DNA from: Marinoscillum furvescens DSM 4134
GTDB lineage: Bacteria > Bacteroidota > Bacteroidia > Cytophagales > Cyclobacteriaceae
NCBI RefSeq assembly: GCF_003386095.1
Contig: NZ_QREG01000003.1
Span: forward strand, 62,001 to 126,000
DNA length: 64,000 nt
Reading direction: 5' to 3'
Part shown: piece by piece, positions 9,252 through 17,384 of the stretch
Position numbering within the stretch: position 1 is the stretch's first letter
Layout: every line of letters starts with the position of its first letter
The notes under the pieces: generated by a model
Seen by the model: the letters and a program-made list of their open reading frames with translations, nothing else
Told to the model about the DNA's origin: nothing
The model's database searches: none
Position numbers and translations under genes: made by a program

Positions 9252-9274
9252 ACACCTTTTAAGAAGGTGTTTTT
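9252..9274 (+). terminator. Terminator-like hairpin between the two GH5 operators
   Basis: A perfect 7-bp stem (ACACCTT / AAGGTGT) with loop TTAAG is followed by TTTTT on the plus strand. There is no plus-strand gene upstream for it to terminate; the neighbour at 9050 is divergent. It could act as a leader attenuator or block stray transcription. Short stem, so termination strength is uncertain. Confidence 0.5.
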
Positions 9275-9287
9275 ATAAAACGCCTGC

Positions 9288-9299
9288 TTAATCGTTTAA
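9288..9299. promoter_or_regulatory. Putative LacI-type operator, proximal site of the GH5 operon
   Basis: TTAATCGTTTAA ends 16 bp before the GH5 start codon at 9316. Bound repressor here would block transcript elongation into the gene. Confidence 0.75.
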
Positions 9300-9315
9300 C
9301 CTAACTAAAATTGAA

Positions 9316-11013
9316 ATGTTACTACAATCCAACCACAAAATCATTTTTGCCGCTCTTCTAGTCTGGTCCACGGGACTACTAGTTGGATGCAACGACCACT
9401 TCAACGAAGTACCAAAACCATCACTAACCCAACCTGGAGTTACTCAATCGTCCACTCCTACTGGAACACTTCGGGATAAAAACGGTCAAATTATGCGTGC
9501 CACTCCAATGGTACTCAGCGGAAACAGCGAGATCACCGATGCGGCTGTAGCCGATGCCTTAAGTCTGGAGAGATGGCAATACATCAAAAGCCTTGGCTTT
9601 AACACCATTAGACTTTGTCTGGTAGATCCCTATTACGAATTGCAAACTCGGTGGAGCTACTGGACCTTACAAGAAACACTTGATGAAATCGACATCTGTG
9701 TAAACAATGCCCAAGCCGCTGGCATGAACATCATCATCAACTATCACAGTGTAGGTGAGATCGATCGTAAAGGGGAAAACATGGATCAGGCCTACGCCAA
9801 AAACTATTGGTCAGTGCTCGCGCCCAGATATGCGGATAATGACTGGGTCTACTATGAGATCTCTAATGAAACTTCATTTGAAGAGGATACTTATCACAAC
9901 CCGGTTTTTATTCAGGCCTACAAAGAACTATATGATATTGTAAGAGCTGCTGCTCCCAACAAACAAATCATAGTATTCAGCTGGAATTCCGTAAACTTCG
10001 ATTATCAAGCGATTGTCAATCATTTCGATACGCATTTCGACTGGAACTACACGACCATCGGTTACCACATCTACGGATCTTATACCTCTACTGACAAAAT
10101 ACAGGGGCTCATGCAAAACTATCGCGTGATGTGTACTGAGTGGGATTATCCTGGGTCACAATGGGTCCCAGACAACTTTGGAGGGAATTACCTGATAGCC
10201 GAAACCATGGAAGAACTCGGCAACAGCTGGGCAGACTGGAGACATTGGGGCGATACTGCTCTGGTAGAAATTCGAGATGTGCTTATTCCTGATGCTATGC
10301 AAAAAGGCTACTGGTGGGGTGCAGGAGGAAACAGCGCTCCAACAGCAAGCATCACCAGCCCACAGGATGGAGCCAGCTTCAACTCTGGAGCCTCCATCAC
10401 CCTGGACGCCTCAGCATCAGATGCAGATGGAACAGTAACTAAAATAGATTTTTATGCAAACGGGACACTGTTAGGAACGGACACTTCCGCTCCTTATAGC
10501 TACACCTGGTCGCCTGCCGACGGGTCATACAATGTGACCGCAGTGGCTACAGATGATCAACAAACTACTGGCACCTCAGCAGTGGTGCAGATTACAGTTG
10601 GCAATGCTACACCTACCAATATCGTAAACGCGGATTTTGAATTGGGTAATCTAAATGGCTGGAGCGTGACTGGTACTGCTAGTATTTCCACTGATGCACA
10701 AAGCGGTGGATCTGGAGCAACGATCACCGATAAAGACAGTAAGCTCTACCAGCAAATCAGTGTCAACCCTAATACCACCTATACGGTATCGGTGTGGTGT
10801 AAAAAGGTAGATTCTCAGAGTGGTATCAACATAGGAGTAGAAAACTATGGTGGCAGCACTGTGAGCACTCAAAGCTGGTCTTCAAGCTGGGAACAAGTAT
10901 CGGTAACATTTACCACAGGTCCGACGGATACCTCGGCGACAATTTTCGCTTCTCCACAACGCAAAAACAGAACACATCTGGTAGATAACTGGACCATTTC
11001 GATAAGCAACTAA
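9316..11013 (+). CDS. GH5-family endo-glycosidase lipoprotein with Ig-like and CBM domains
   Basis: 565 aa. Lipobox LLVGC (Cys25) predicts an outer-membrane lipoprotein. A GH5/clan GH-A barrel spans about 50-340: INYHSVGE near 141-148, acid/base Glu185 in YYEISNET (canonical NEP replaced by NET) and nucleophile Glu275 in VMCTEWDYPGS. A Bacterial-Ig/PKD-like domain follows at about 341-430 (SAPTASITSPQDG), then a CBM4/9-like jelly roll at about 435-565 (NADFELGNLNGWSV). Its barrel is clearly paralogous to the C-terminal barrel of the 1861-aa protein at 38941, sharing VMCTEWDYPGS and the NGYWWG/KGYWWG end. Family role: endo-hydrolysis of beta-linked backbones; the substrate is unknown. First gene of a plus-strand unit behind two operators, followed by two GH11-like genes. 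Confidence 0.88.
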   Translation: MLLQSNHKIIFAALLVWSTGLLVGCNDHFNEVPKPSLTQPGVTQSSTPTGTLRDKNGQIMRATPMVLSGNSEITDAAVADALSLERWQYIKSLGFNTIRLCLVDPYYELQTRWSYWTLQETLDEIDICVNNAQAAGMNIIINYHSVGEIDRKGENMDQAYAKNYWSVLAPRYADNDWVYYEISNETSFEEDTYHNPVFIQAYKELYDIVRAAAPNKQIIVFSWNSVNFDYQAIVNHFDTHFDWNYTTIGYHIYGSYTSTDKIQGLMQNYRVMCTEWDYPGSQWVPDNFGGNYLIAETMEELGNSWADWRHWGDTALVEIRDVLIPDAMQKGYWWGAGGNSAPTASITSPQDGASFNSGASITLDASASDADGTVTKIDFYANGTLLGTDTSAPYSYTWSPADGSYNVTAVATDDQQTTGTSAVVQITVGNATPTNIVNADFELGNLNGWSVTGTASISTDAQSGGSGATITDKDSKLYQQISVNPNTTYTVSVWCKKVDSQSGINIGVENYGGSTVSTQSWSSSWEQVSVTFTTGPTDTSATIFASPQRKNRTHLVDNWTISISN

Positions 11014-11023
11014 TTTTCTAATC

Positions 11024-11045
11024 TTCCTCTCCGAATGGAGAGGAA
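11024..11045 (+). other. Intercistronic hairpin between GH5 and GH11-like genes
   Basis: A perfect 9-bp stem (TTCCTCTCC / GGAGAGGAA) with a GAAT tetraloop lies just after the GH5 stop. No T-run follows, so it is more likely an mRNA-stability or processing element than a terminator. Confidence 0.6.
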
Positions 11046-11074
11046 CAACCTTCAACCAATAAACTAAAACTATT

Positions 11075-12511
11075 ATGAAAAAACTATTCCAAATGTTCGT
11101 CCTTTCGCTAGCAGTAGCCTGGAGCTACATGCCAGCACAAGCACAAAATGGCTGGTGTGGTCAGTCCAAAAAAGAAGACTGTGGTGATTGGGTGGTGCAG
11201 ATGAACCTCTTTAATGGTGGATCTTTTGGCAACGATGACTGTGTATCCTATAGTGGCTGCGTATCCTCAGCTCAGTGGGACTGGAGTGATCCGGGTGCCT
11301 GGTCACAGCTATTGCTAGAAAAGGAGGGATTCTGCGGAGTAAACAACCGAATTTCCAACACAAAAAACTTCAATGTATCGTACAATGGAGGCTTTAGCAA
11401 TGCCTATGGCAACCACCGTATGGCGATCGTATCGTGGGGTAAAACCGCGGACAATTGCAACTGGACCACCAACAACCTCTACGAGCTCTACCTTCATGAA
11501 AAGTCTTACAATGAGACGAATGATTACGCGAGCTGGTGTACCTATGTGGGTGAGTCCTCTTCTTGTTCAGGCTCTACCTACAAGCTATACGATTGTGGCT
11601 ATCAAATCATCGGTCGCTCACTGAGAGGCTGGAGAAACAACCCACGTACTTCAGGTACTACTGATGTAGATTGTCTGTGGGAAAACTTCAAAGCACTAGG
11701 CCTTGCTCCTGACGTATACTACTACTTCACCGAAGTAGGAGCTGAGGTAGGTCCAAACTCAGGAGGTACGTTCAACATGTATAGCCAAAACATGTGGAGA
11801 GATGCAGAGCCTGCTGGCAGCAACATCACTAATAATGGTGTTTACAGACTCAAGTGCAACTGGGGCAACAAGTACCTGGCGGTAGATCACGGTGGCTCTT
11901 GGCCAAACGTAGAAGTAGCTAACTCTAACAGCTCTGACAATAAGCAAAAGTGGGTTTTGGAAAAATACCAAAACAATACGTTCCGTCTGCGCAACCTGGC
12001 TAACAACCAGTACCTACACGCAAGTGGCACAGCCAACAATGCCAATGTACAAGCCGGCACACTCAACACTGGCTGGGGCAGCCAGAGATGGCACCTCAAG
12101 CAATACAGCGGCAGCACTTACTGGCTGGAAACTGAGTATGGCAACAATGACCTGTCTGGTAGCAATGTGAACGGCGGCAATGTAACCGTACATGATGAAA
12201 ACGCCACCTGGGGATCACAGCGCTGGACACTCGAGTACACTGGAACTACGGCTAGATCTGCTGAAGTGGCTGAAGCTGCTGCAGCCATCAGTATCTACCC
12301 TAACCCAGTAACTGATGTGCTGAGAGTGAATGCTCCAGAGGATTTCTCACTAACATTGTTGAGCCTGGACGGTCGCACTGTACTAACGCATGATTTGCTT
12401 AAATCTCAGGAAGCTATTGATTTGGAAGGACTGGCAAACGGTCTGTACGTAGCTAAAATAGTTACAATCTCTGGTCAGGAACTTTCTCAGAAAATCCAAA
12501 TCTCTAAATAA
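11075..12511 (+). CDS. GH11-like secreted glycosidase with ricin-type lectin and T9SS domain
   Basis: 478 aa; signal peptide 1-24 (PAQAQ). Residues 25-235 resemble a distant GH11/clan GH-C jelly roll. NLYELYLHEKS aligns with the GH11 nucleophile signature xLxEYYxxE (Glu137), SGSTYKLYD with the following strand, and YYYFTEVGAEVGPNSGG with the acid/base block (Glu220). Ten cysteines, shared with the neighbour at 12596, suggest disulfides and extracellular work; classical GH11 enzymes are cysteine-poor. Residues 255-390 form a beta-trefoil lectin (CBM13/ricin type) with three QKW/QRW repeats. Residues 405-478 are a T9SS type-A sorting domain (ISIYPNPVTDVL). Probably surface-bound or released. 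Exact family and substrate are unknown; standard xylanase activity should not be assumed. Confidence 0.75.
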   Translation: MKKLFQMFVLSLAVAWSYMPAQAQNGWCGQSKKEDCGDWVVQMNLFNGGSFGNDDCVSYSGCVSSAQWDWSDPGAWSQLLLEKEGFCGVNNRISNTKNFNVSYNGGFSNAYGNHRMAIVSWGKTADNCNWTTNNLYELYLHEKSYNETNDYASWCTYVGESSSCSGSTYKLYDCGYQIIGRSLRGWRNNPRTSGTTDVDCLWENFKALGLAPDVYYYFTEVGAEVGPNSGGTFNMYSQNMWRDAEPAGSNITNNGVYRLKCNWGNKYLAVDHGGSWPNVEVANSNSSDNKQKWVLEKYQNNTFRLRNLANNQYLHASGTANNANVQAGTLNTGWGSQRWHLKQYSGSTYWLETEYGNNDLSGSNVNGGNVTVHDENATWGSQRWTLEYTGTTARSAEVAEAAAAISIYPNPVTDVLRVNAPEDFSLTLLSLDGRTVLTHDLLKSQEAIDLEGLANGLYVAKIVTISGQELSQKIQISK

Positions 12512-12537
12512 ACAATCGTTTCTTACTCTATACCATT

Positions 12538-12575
12538 CACCGCTCAGTTTTACTGGGCGGTGTTTTTTATTTTTA
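12538..12575 (+). terminator. Rho-independent terminator after the first GH11-like gene
   Basis: A 10-bp stem (CACCGCTCAG / CTGGGCGGTG, one G-T pair), loop TTTTA, followed by TTTTTTATTTTT. It sits 21 bp before the second GH11-like start, so that gene is either read through at lower level or has its own promoter within the hairpin region. Confidence 0.85.
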
Positions 12576-12595
12576 ACAGCTAACCATTTTTTCAC

Positions 12596-13333
12596 ATGAA
12601 CGTCTCCCGACATATCTCCATCTTCCTTTTGCATATACTCATCTGTACTTCTGCCATCGCCCAGCAAAACGGATGGTGCGGTACTTCCAAAAAAGAACAC
12701 TGTGGAGACTGGGTGGTGCAGATGAACCTGTTTCGTGGTGGGCAGTTTGGTGAGGATGACTGTGTGGAATACACCGACTGTGTAAAAGATGCCAAATGGA
12801 CCTGGTCTGACCCAGGTGTCTGGACCCAGCTCTTACTCGAAAAAACCGGATTTTGTGGCAAAGGCTATCACTTGTCCAACACGGAATCCTTCGATGTGAG
12901 CTACAATGCCCATTTTGAAAACGACTATGGCCATCGGCGAGTTGCTATCGTCTCCTGGGCCAAAACCACTGACAACTGCGACTGGACCACTGACAATCTC
13001 TATGAACTTTACCTGCATGAGCAGTCCTATGGTGAAGAAGACAACTACGATAGCTGGTGCACCTATGTGGGCGAATCACCAACCTGCTCCGGCTCCACTT
13101 ACAAACTGTATGACTGTGGCTATCAGATCATCGGTAGGTCACTCCGCGGCTGGCGAAACGAACCCCGCACAACAGGAACCACGGATGTCAATTGCCTCTG
13201 GGAAGCCTGGCGATCGCTTGGATACGCACCAGATGTCTATTACTACTTCACAGAAGTAGGTGCAGAGGTTGGCCCCAAATCTGGCGGTGAGTTTTACCTC
13301 ACTGATCAGGACATGGTAAGATTCGGGAAATAA
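12596..13333 (+). CDS. GH11-like secreted glycosidase, single-domain paralog
   Basis: 245 aa; signal peptide 1-22 (SAIAQ). It is the stand-alone version of the catalytic domain of the preceding gene, with near-identical stretches (CGDWVVQMNLF, GSTYKLYDCGYQIIGRSLRG, YYYFTEVGAEVGP) and the same candidate catalytic positions, Glu137 and Glu220. All ten cysteines are conserved. It has no lectin and no T9SS tail, so it should stay periplasmic or be exported by another route. This is a tandem duplication with divergence in location. It follows a strong terminator, which suggests lower or separate expression. The next gene region on the opposite strand is the toxin-antitoxin pair. Confidence 0.75.
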   Translation: MNVSRHISIFLLHILICTSAIAQQNGWCGTSKKEHCGDWVVQMNLFRGGQFGEDDCVEYTDCVKDAKWTWSDPGVWTQLLLEKTGFCGKGYHLSNTESFDVSYNAHFENDYGHRRVAIVSWAKTTDNCDWTTDNLYELYLHEQSYGEEDNYDSWCTYVGESPTCSGSTYKLYDCGYQIIGRSLRGWRNEPRTTGTTDVNCLWEAWRSLGYAPDVYYYFTEVGAEVGPKSGGEFYLTDQDMVRFGK

Positions 13334-13389
13334 GTTGCTGCCGTGCAGCCAGTCCTTTCAGAGAATGGCTTTGTTGATAATTGAGCTAT

Positions 13390-13902
13390 TCAACCTGCTG
13401 AAGGTCCATACAGCTTGGATACCGTTTTCATCGGGATGAACATTTTGCCGCTTGTTGGGAGGTTTATAAAGCCGTACTTAGCATAGAACTGAACAGCTAT
13501 ACCATCGATTGGATCTACCACGATCGCCATAGAAGCAACCGTTTTTGTGGCGTCATAACTTCTCTTTAGCGCATCAAGTAACAAAAGCTCACCAATCCCT
13601 TCACCTTTATTCTTTTCATTTCTTGCTAACCTCCCCAACAAAGTAACAGGTAGGTTTTCATATGAAGGAGGGAGAATTTTTACGATCTCTTCCGGCAACT
13701 CACCTTTATCTATGCTTGAACTTGATAAGGTATAATATCCTTTAACAAATCCCGATTCATCGGCAAGAACAAAGCACGCCGATAACTTTCGCTTGACGTC
13801 CTGGCCTGCTTGTTTGTGCAAGTAATTATCTAGTAATAAGTTCCCACAAGAGAAATCGGACTTTTTGTGAGATTTAGCTAATGGCTGAGTGAAGTACCTC
13901 AT
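13390..13902 (-). CDS. TacT-type GNAT acetyltransferase toxin
   Basis: 170 aa. GNAT fold with the acetyl-CoA-binding segment NKGEGIGELLLLDAL (about 101-115) preceded by LGRLARNE, and VQFYAKYGF near the end, all typical of the TacT/AtaT toxin group. Characterised members acetylate aminoacyl-tRNA and stop translation. It overlaps the antitoxin gene by 4 nt (ATGA), the normal order antitoxin then toxin. It converges on the GH11-like gene, 56 bp away. Unrelated to glycan breakdown in content; likely a mobile addiction module lodged in the PUL. Confidence 0.88.
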   Translation of the reverse strand: MRYFTQPLAKSHKKSDFSCGNLLLDNYLHKQAGQDVKRKLSACFVLADESGFVKGYYTLSSSSIDKGELPEEIVKILPPSYENLPVTLLGRLARNEKNKGEGIGELLLLDALKRSYDATKTVASMAIVVDPIDGIAVQFYAKYGFINLPTSGKMFIPMKTVSKLYGPSAG

Positions 13903-14177
13903 TTATTACTCAGCTCTTCCTTGTATTTCTTGGCTGCCGACATTAACGCCTCATTAGGCTCCGACTCACCAAGTAAGGCATCAAAAAAAACTTCTTTGTC
14001 CTTATCTGATGAGACTATCCTTTCATGCTCATCAATAATTTGCTTGGCTTTATCCTGAACGGAATAAATGACAAACTCTGTGAGCGTACGATACCCCCCA
14101 AGTACCGCTGCCCGCTCAAAAAATTCTTTTTGCTTTTTAGATAGCCTTGTATCAAATCTTGCTTCTGAAGTTTTCAT
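13899..14177 (-). CDS. DUF1778 / TacA-type antitoxin
   Basis: 92 aa from the ATG at 14177; the longer form to 14195 needs a GTG start. The N-terminal ribbon-helix-helix (SEARFDTRLSKKQKEFFERA and the following helix YRTLTEFVIYSV) binds DNA. The C-terminal part, ending KKYKEELSNK, is the toxin-neutralising tail typical of DUF1778 proteins. Partner of the downstream GNAT toxin; likely autorepresses through repeats at 14200-14255. Confidence 0.87.
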   Translation of the reverse strand: MKTSEARFDTRLSKKQKEFFERAAVLGGYRTLTEFVIYSVQDKAKQIIDEHERIVSSDKDKEVFFDALLGESEPNEALMSAAKKYKEELSNK

Positions 14178-14199
14178 ATGCTCACGCTTTAGCACTACT

Positions 14200-14255
14200 A
14201 ACGTACGTACTATATCCGTACATTACAAACTAATATACGTTTGATACCCGTACAT
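14200..14255. promoter_or_regulatory. Putative antitoxin operator repeats
   Basis: Upstream of the antitoxin start are a perfect palindrome GTACGTAC (14203-14210 region) and two direct copies of CCGTACAT (14216-14223 and 14248-14255) spaced 32 bp apart, about three helical turns. All share a GTAC core, as expected for ribbon-helix-helix autoregulation. Confidence 0.55.
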
Positions 14256-14298
14256 AGTTCTATTATACTTGAAAGTCACTCAAAATCTTGATCGCAGC

Positions 14299-16404
14299 TT
14301 ATTGGAGAGCAAATACCACTTGAGCATACATATCTAGCTGGTCGAGCGTGATCAAGTAATCCTCAGTGGTTTCCTCCATAGTATAGCCCGTGCTGGAGCC
14401 AAAAATCTTTGGCTTGTCGTTTTTTACCAATTGCTTGCTCACTCGTAGTGTGAGATCATAGAGCGGCACTTCGTCTTCCACCTGATTCGTCTCTTTGTGC
14501 AAGAAATAATTGACCAGGTTGATTACCAGGTTACCGTCCTTTTGTCTGAGGTACATCTCCACACTTTGTGGAGCATCTAGCACTTCTACATCCCGCGTCA
14601 CATCCATGTGCTTCAGCAGGTTGTCAGCTACACCTTTGAGGTACCACTGATCCTCCGCCAGATACACCCTGAAAATGGGTGCGGCCGCATAAACTACCTG
14701 GCCTTCTCCATACCGATGGCTCACAATGCCAGCCGATGACGATTTCTTGCCTGGCGGGGACAATTGCGCATTTCTGAAAAAGAACAACTCCTCGGCCTTA
14801 GGCTCAATCAATGGATACACATGATCGCCCAGGCTTTGAGCTCCTTCTTTTGGGGTAACCTCAAAAAACTTACCCGGAGTTAAGAGCAAAGACTTTCGCA
14901 ACCCATCAGAGATTTCCTCCTTGAGATCCAAATAACCTACGCTGTATGGACTCATACCCTGGAAATTGACACCCATCACGTCCGCCAGTTCGAAGGTTTG
15001 TTTTTGAGGGTCAAAAGTAGAGTTGCCGGTAACCAAAAGCTTGCCGCCTTGCGCTACGTACGCTCGCAATGCCTCTTGTGAGCTTGGAGATATTGCTCCT
15101 ACATCGGGCAGCACAATCGCTTTGAACTGTGACAGTTCGGGCAAGTTGCCTTCGAGTATCAAGTCAAAATGCCAACCCCGATCCACCAATGCTTTAGCAG
15201 CACCCATGTAGGCATCAAGCTGTCCGGGGTTCGGTCCGTATATGGCGTAAATATCAAAAGGAGTCGCAAATAATCCGACTTGCGGATAGGATGTGGCACC
15301 AATGGATTGTGATTCCATCTTTTCGATGTACTGAAACACATCTCCTATTTTTCGATAGATCTCCCCATCCAACTCTCCGGAAGGATAGGTCTGGTCACCG
15401 AGATTTATCACGCCTCCATGTGCCGCAATCCTACTCGCCACGGCCAACATATTTTCAGTAGTCTGATCATCCCAACCTCCCCAGCCATGGATAAACCGGC
15501 TTGTAGTAGACTCCCAGGGTTTATCGTACTGCTCTAAATACTTCATGGTCAGCAGCGAGTGTGTCCAGGCCTCCTGGTGCCACGTGGCTCCGGGGTGCGT
15601 TTCGATCGAGCAAAAGTCTACGAGAGGAACCAGCCGAGGATCCCTGCCCGCGGTATTGTAACTGATCAGTACCTCAGGCTTGATCTCCTTGACCGTGTTG
15701 ATCATTTTTGAAACCGCCTCGTAGCGTGTATCGCTTGCCAAAAGTCGGGCCTCCTCATGTGAAGCATAGGGCCTTCCATTTTGTTCTTCAAATTTGGCGC
15801 GACACCACTGGCAGTAGCAGGCATTGTTTTCTATAATATCTATCCAAACCGCATCGATCGCGTAGTTAGAGGTGATTTCTTTTAGTTCTGGCAACACCAT
15901 TTCTTCCAGATAGGGACTATTAAGGCATATTTGATTCCACCCAGTTTCATTGAGAGAGCCGCTCGTACCCATTTTCCGGCCTAGCGTGTCTCGCTCCATC
16001 CACTCCGGCTGATTTAGCTCGATCGGTGTAAGCCAACCTACCGAGTAATAGGCAAGGATTTTCATTCCCTGCTTTTGCCCTTCTTCCACAATCTCCCCAA
16101 GCATATCGGTCTCAGCTGGTAGTCCGCTGTGCTTATGGCCTATTTGGGTGTTGTAGTAGCAGTTGCCATGGTGGCCTTTGGCAAAAGTCACGAGTGAATT
16201 CACCTCAGCATCCCGCAGTGTTTGAATGTATCTTTTCGCATCAAAGCTTTTGATGGCTACTTCCGGAGCCACTTCCAACGTGTGAAAATCCATGTGAATC
16301 CGCCGGATGTTCTCCCCAAACCAATTGTTTGATGATTGGGCGTTCGCCAAAAAGGCCAGGGCGAGCACGACAATGGTCAATCCATTTTTGATAAGCTGCT
16401 TCAT
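14299..16404 (-). CDS. GH151/GHL6-like glycosidase, putative alpha-L-fucosidase
   Basis: 701 aa; signal peptide 1-22 (FLANAQ). The N-terminal barrel begins IHMDFHT (36-42) and contains FAKGHHGNCYYNTQ and AVWIDIIENNACYCQWC, where Asp189 is a candidate catalytic residue. A GH42-type trimerisation domain follows at about 375-560 (VLPDVGAISPSSQEAL), then a small C-terminal beta domain. This architecture is that of the GHL6 plus GH42M group that I associate with alpha-L-fucosidase family GH151. The fucI/fucP genes nearby support fucose release, but family assignment needs a profile search. Last gene of the ~18.5 kb operon. Paralog of the protein at 23328; this one has a cleavable signal, the other a lipobox. 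Confidence 0.72.
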   Translation of the reverse strand: MKQLIKNGLTIVVLALAFLANAQSSNNWFGENIRRIHMDFHTLEVAPEVAIKSFDAKRYIQTLRDAEVNSLVTFAKGHHGNCYYNTQIGHKHSGLPAETDMLGEIVEEGQKQGMKILAYYSVGWLTPIELNQPEWMERDTLGRKMGTSGSLNETGWNQICLNSPYLEEMVLPELKEITSNYAIDAVWIDIIENNACYCQWCRAKFEEQNGRPYASHEEARLLASDTRYEAVSKMINTVKEIKPEVLISYNTAGRDPRLVPLVDFCSIETHPGATWHQEAWTHSLLTMKYLEQYDKPWESTTSRFIHGWGGWDDQTTENMLAVASRIAAHGGVINLGDQTYPSGELDGEIYRKIGDVFQYIEKMESQSIGATSYPQVGLFATPFDIYAIYGPNPGQLDAYMGAAKALVDRGWHFDLILEGNLPELSQFKAIVLPDVGAISPSSQEALRAYVAQGGKLLVTGNSTFDPQKQTFELADVMGVNFQGMSPYSVGYLDLKEEISDGLRKSLLLTPGKFFEVTPKEGAQSLGDHVYPLIEPKAEELFFFRNAQLSPPGKKSSSAGIVSHRYGEGQVVYAAAPIFRVYLAEDQWYLKGVADNLLKHMDVTRDVEVLDAPQSVEMYLRQKDGNLVINLVNYFLHKETNQVEDEVPLYDLTLRVSKQLVKNDKPKIFGSSTGYTMEETTEDYLITLDQLDMYAQVVFALQ

Positions 16405-16432
16405 AGGTATTTCACTTTTCTTATTCGTTCAA

Positions 16433-17335
16433 TTATTCCTCTGGAAGCTGCTGCAGCACCTCACGAATCGAGGCGTACATATCTTCCATCATGGCTTCTT
16501 TTTCTATAGTCTTGTAAAGCCAAACATTCGGGTTTTCAAAACTGGTAGCCTTTACCTCACTCGCCAGCGAGGGTTTGGCGATGGCTTCCACCAGGGCTAC
16601 ATCCCACAACACTCGCTCGTAGCGACCATCATCCAGGTGCGTGCGCCACCGATTTACGAGGTAGGCTCCCAGGGGATGTTCTTGCTCCAGTTCTTGCTGT
16701 GCGGTAGCGAATCGGGTGGTCATGGGCGCCACCACATTGATCGGCATGATGTGAAGCTCCACAGGTGTGGTAAGCATCAGGTCTACCGCCTGCGGATCCA
16801 TCAAGGCATTAAAATCCAACTTCTTACATTGCATTTTTTCGAAATCATAAGTCGTGCCCAACCAATACACGCTGAGTTTGGGAGCATTCTCCGGCGCGAT
16901 GTAGAGTGCAGAGGCCACATTAGTCAGTGCGCCCATAGCGACTACAGTGAGCTTATCACCCTCAGGTAGGGCTTTGGCCTGGGAGATTATTTCATAGGCT
17001 GCGGCGGAGTGTTGAGCCTGGTCGCCCCAGTCATACATTCTTTTATACCCACCTCGTCTCAGCTTAGTGGTTGCTATGGGCTTTAGGTATCCGGTCAGGA
17101 TCATATTGAGCCGATGACTTTCTTCCATGGCTTCTGCCGGAGCCCACTGGCTAGCCTGCCATTGGGTTGCGTTGAGGGCAGTGATCTCCCACTGCGGCAC
17201 ACCAAAAGCACGAACGATGGCGTATAAGTCATCCACCTCGTTGGCAGTGTCTGCATCGAGGATTACCGGGATCTTCTCCTCTGCCTGCGGTACGTCAGCG
17301 AGGAGGAATGCGAAAAGTAGCGTAAGTAAAATCAT
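16433..17335 (-). CDS. Secreted nucleoside-hydrolase-like protein (IUNH fold), copy 1
   Basis: About 300 aa from the ATG at 17335 (the extension to 17362 needs TTG); signal peptide cleaved near ADVPQAEE. The IUNH calcium/ribose-binding start motif appears as DADTANEVDD instead of the usual DTDPGxDD. The second motif, DFNALMDPQAV, matches the family's N-x-x-x-D-x-x-A block, and VVAMGALTNVA is typical. Known members hydrolyse N-glycosidic bonds of nucleosides in the cytoplasm. A secreted pair inside a PUL operon suggests action on a furanosyl or other glycosidic substrate instead, which is inference. 22 to 50 bp from its neighbours in the operon. Confidence 0.8.
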   Translation of the reverse strand: MILLTLLFAFLLADVPQAEEKIPVILDADTANEVDDLYAIVRAFGVPQWEITALNATQWQASQWAPAEAMEESHRLNMILTGYLKPIATTKLRRGGYKRMYDWGDQAQHSAAAYEIISQAKALPEGDKLTVVAMGALTNVASALYIAPENAPKLSVYWLGTTYDFEKMQCKKLDFNALMDPQAVDLMLTTPVELHIMPINVVAPMTTRFATAQQELEQEHPLGAYLVNRWRTHLDDGRYERVLWDVALVEAIAKPSLASEVKATSFENPNVWLYKTIEKEAMMEDMYASIREVLQQLPEE

Positions 17336-17384
17336 AGAGCAATTAACACATTTTGCACACAATGCCTATCCAGCATTACCCGAA

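Noticed and set aside
16307-16969. 220-codon plus-strand ORF
   Set aside because: It lies over the start of the GH151-like gene and the end of the nucleoside-hydrolase-like gene on the other strand, has no domain and no leader; a shadow ORF.
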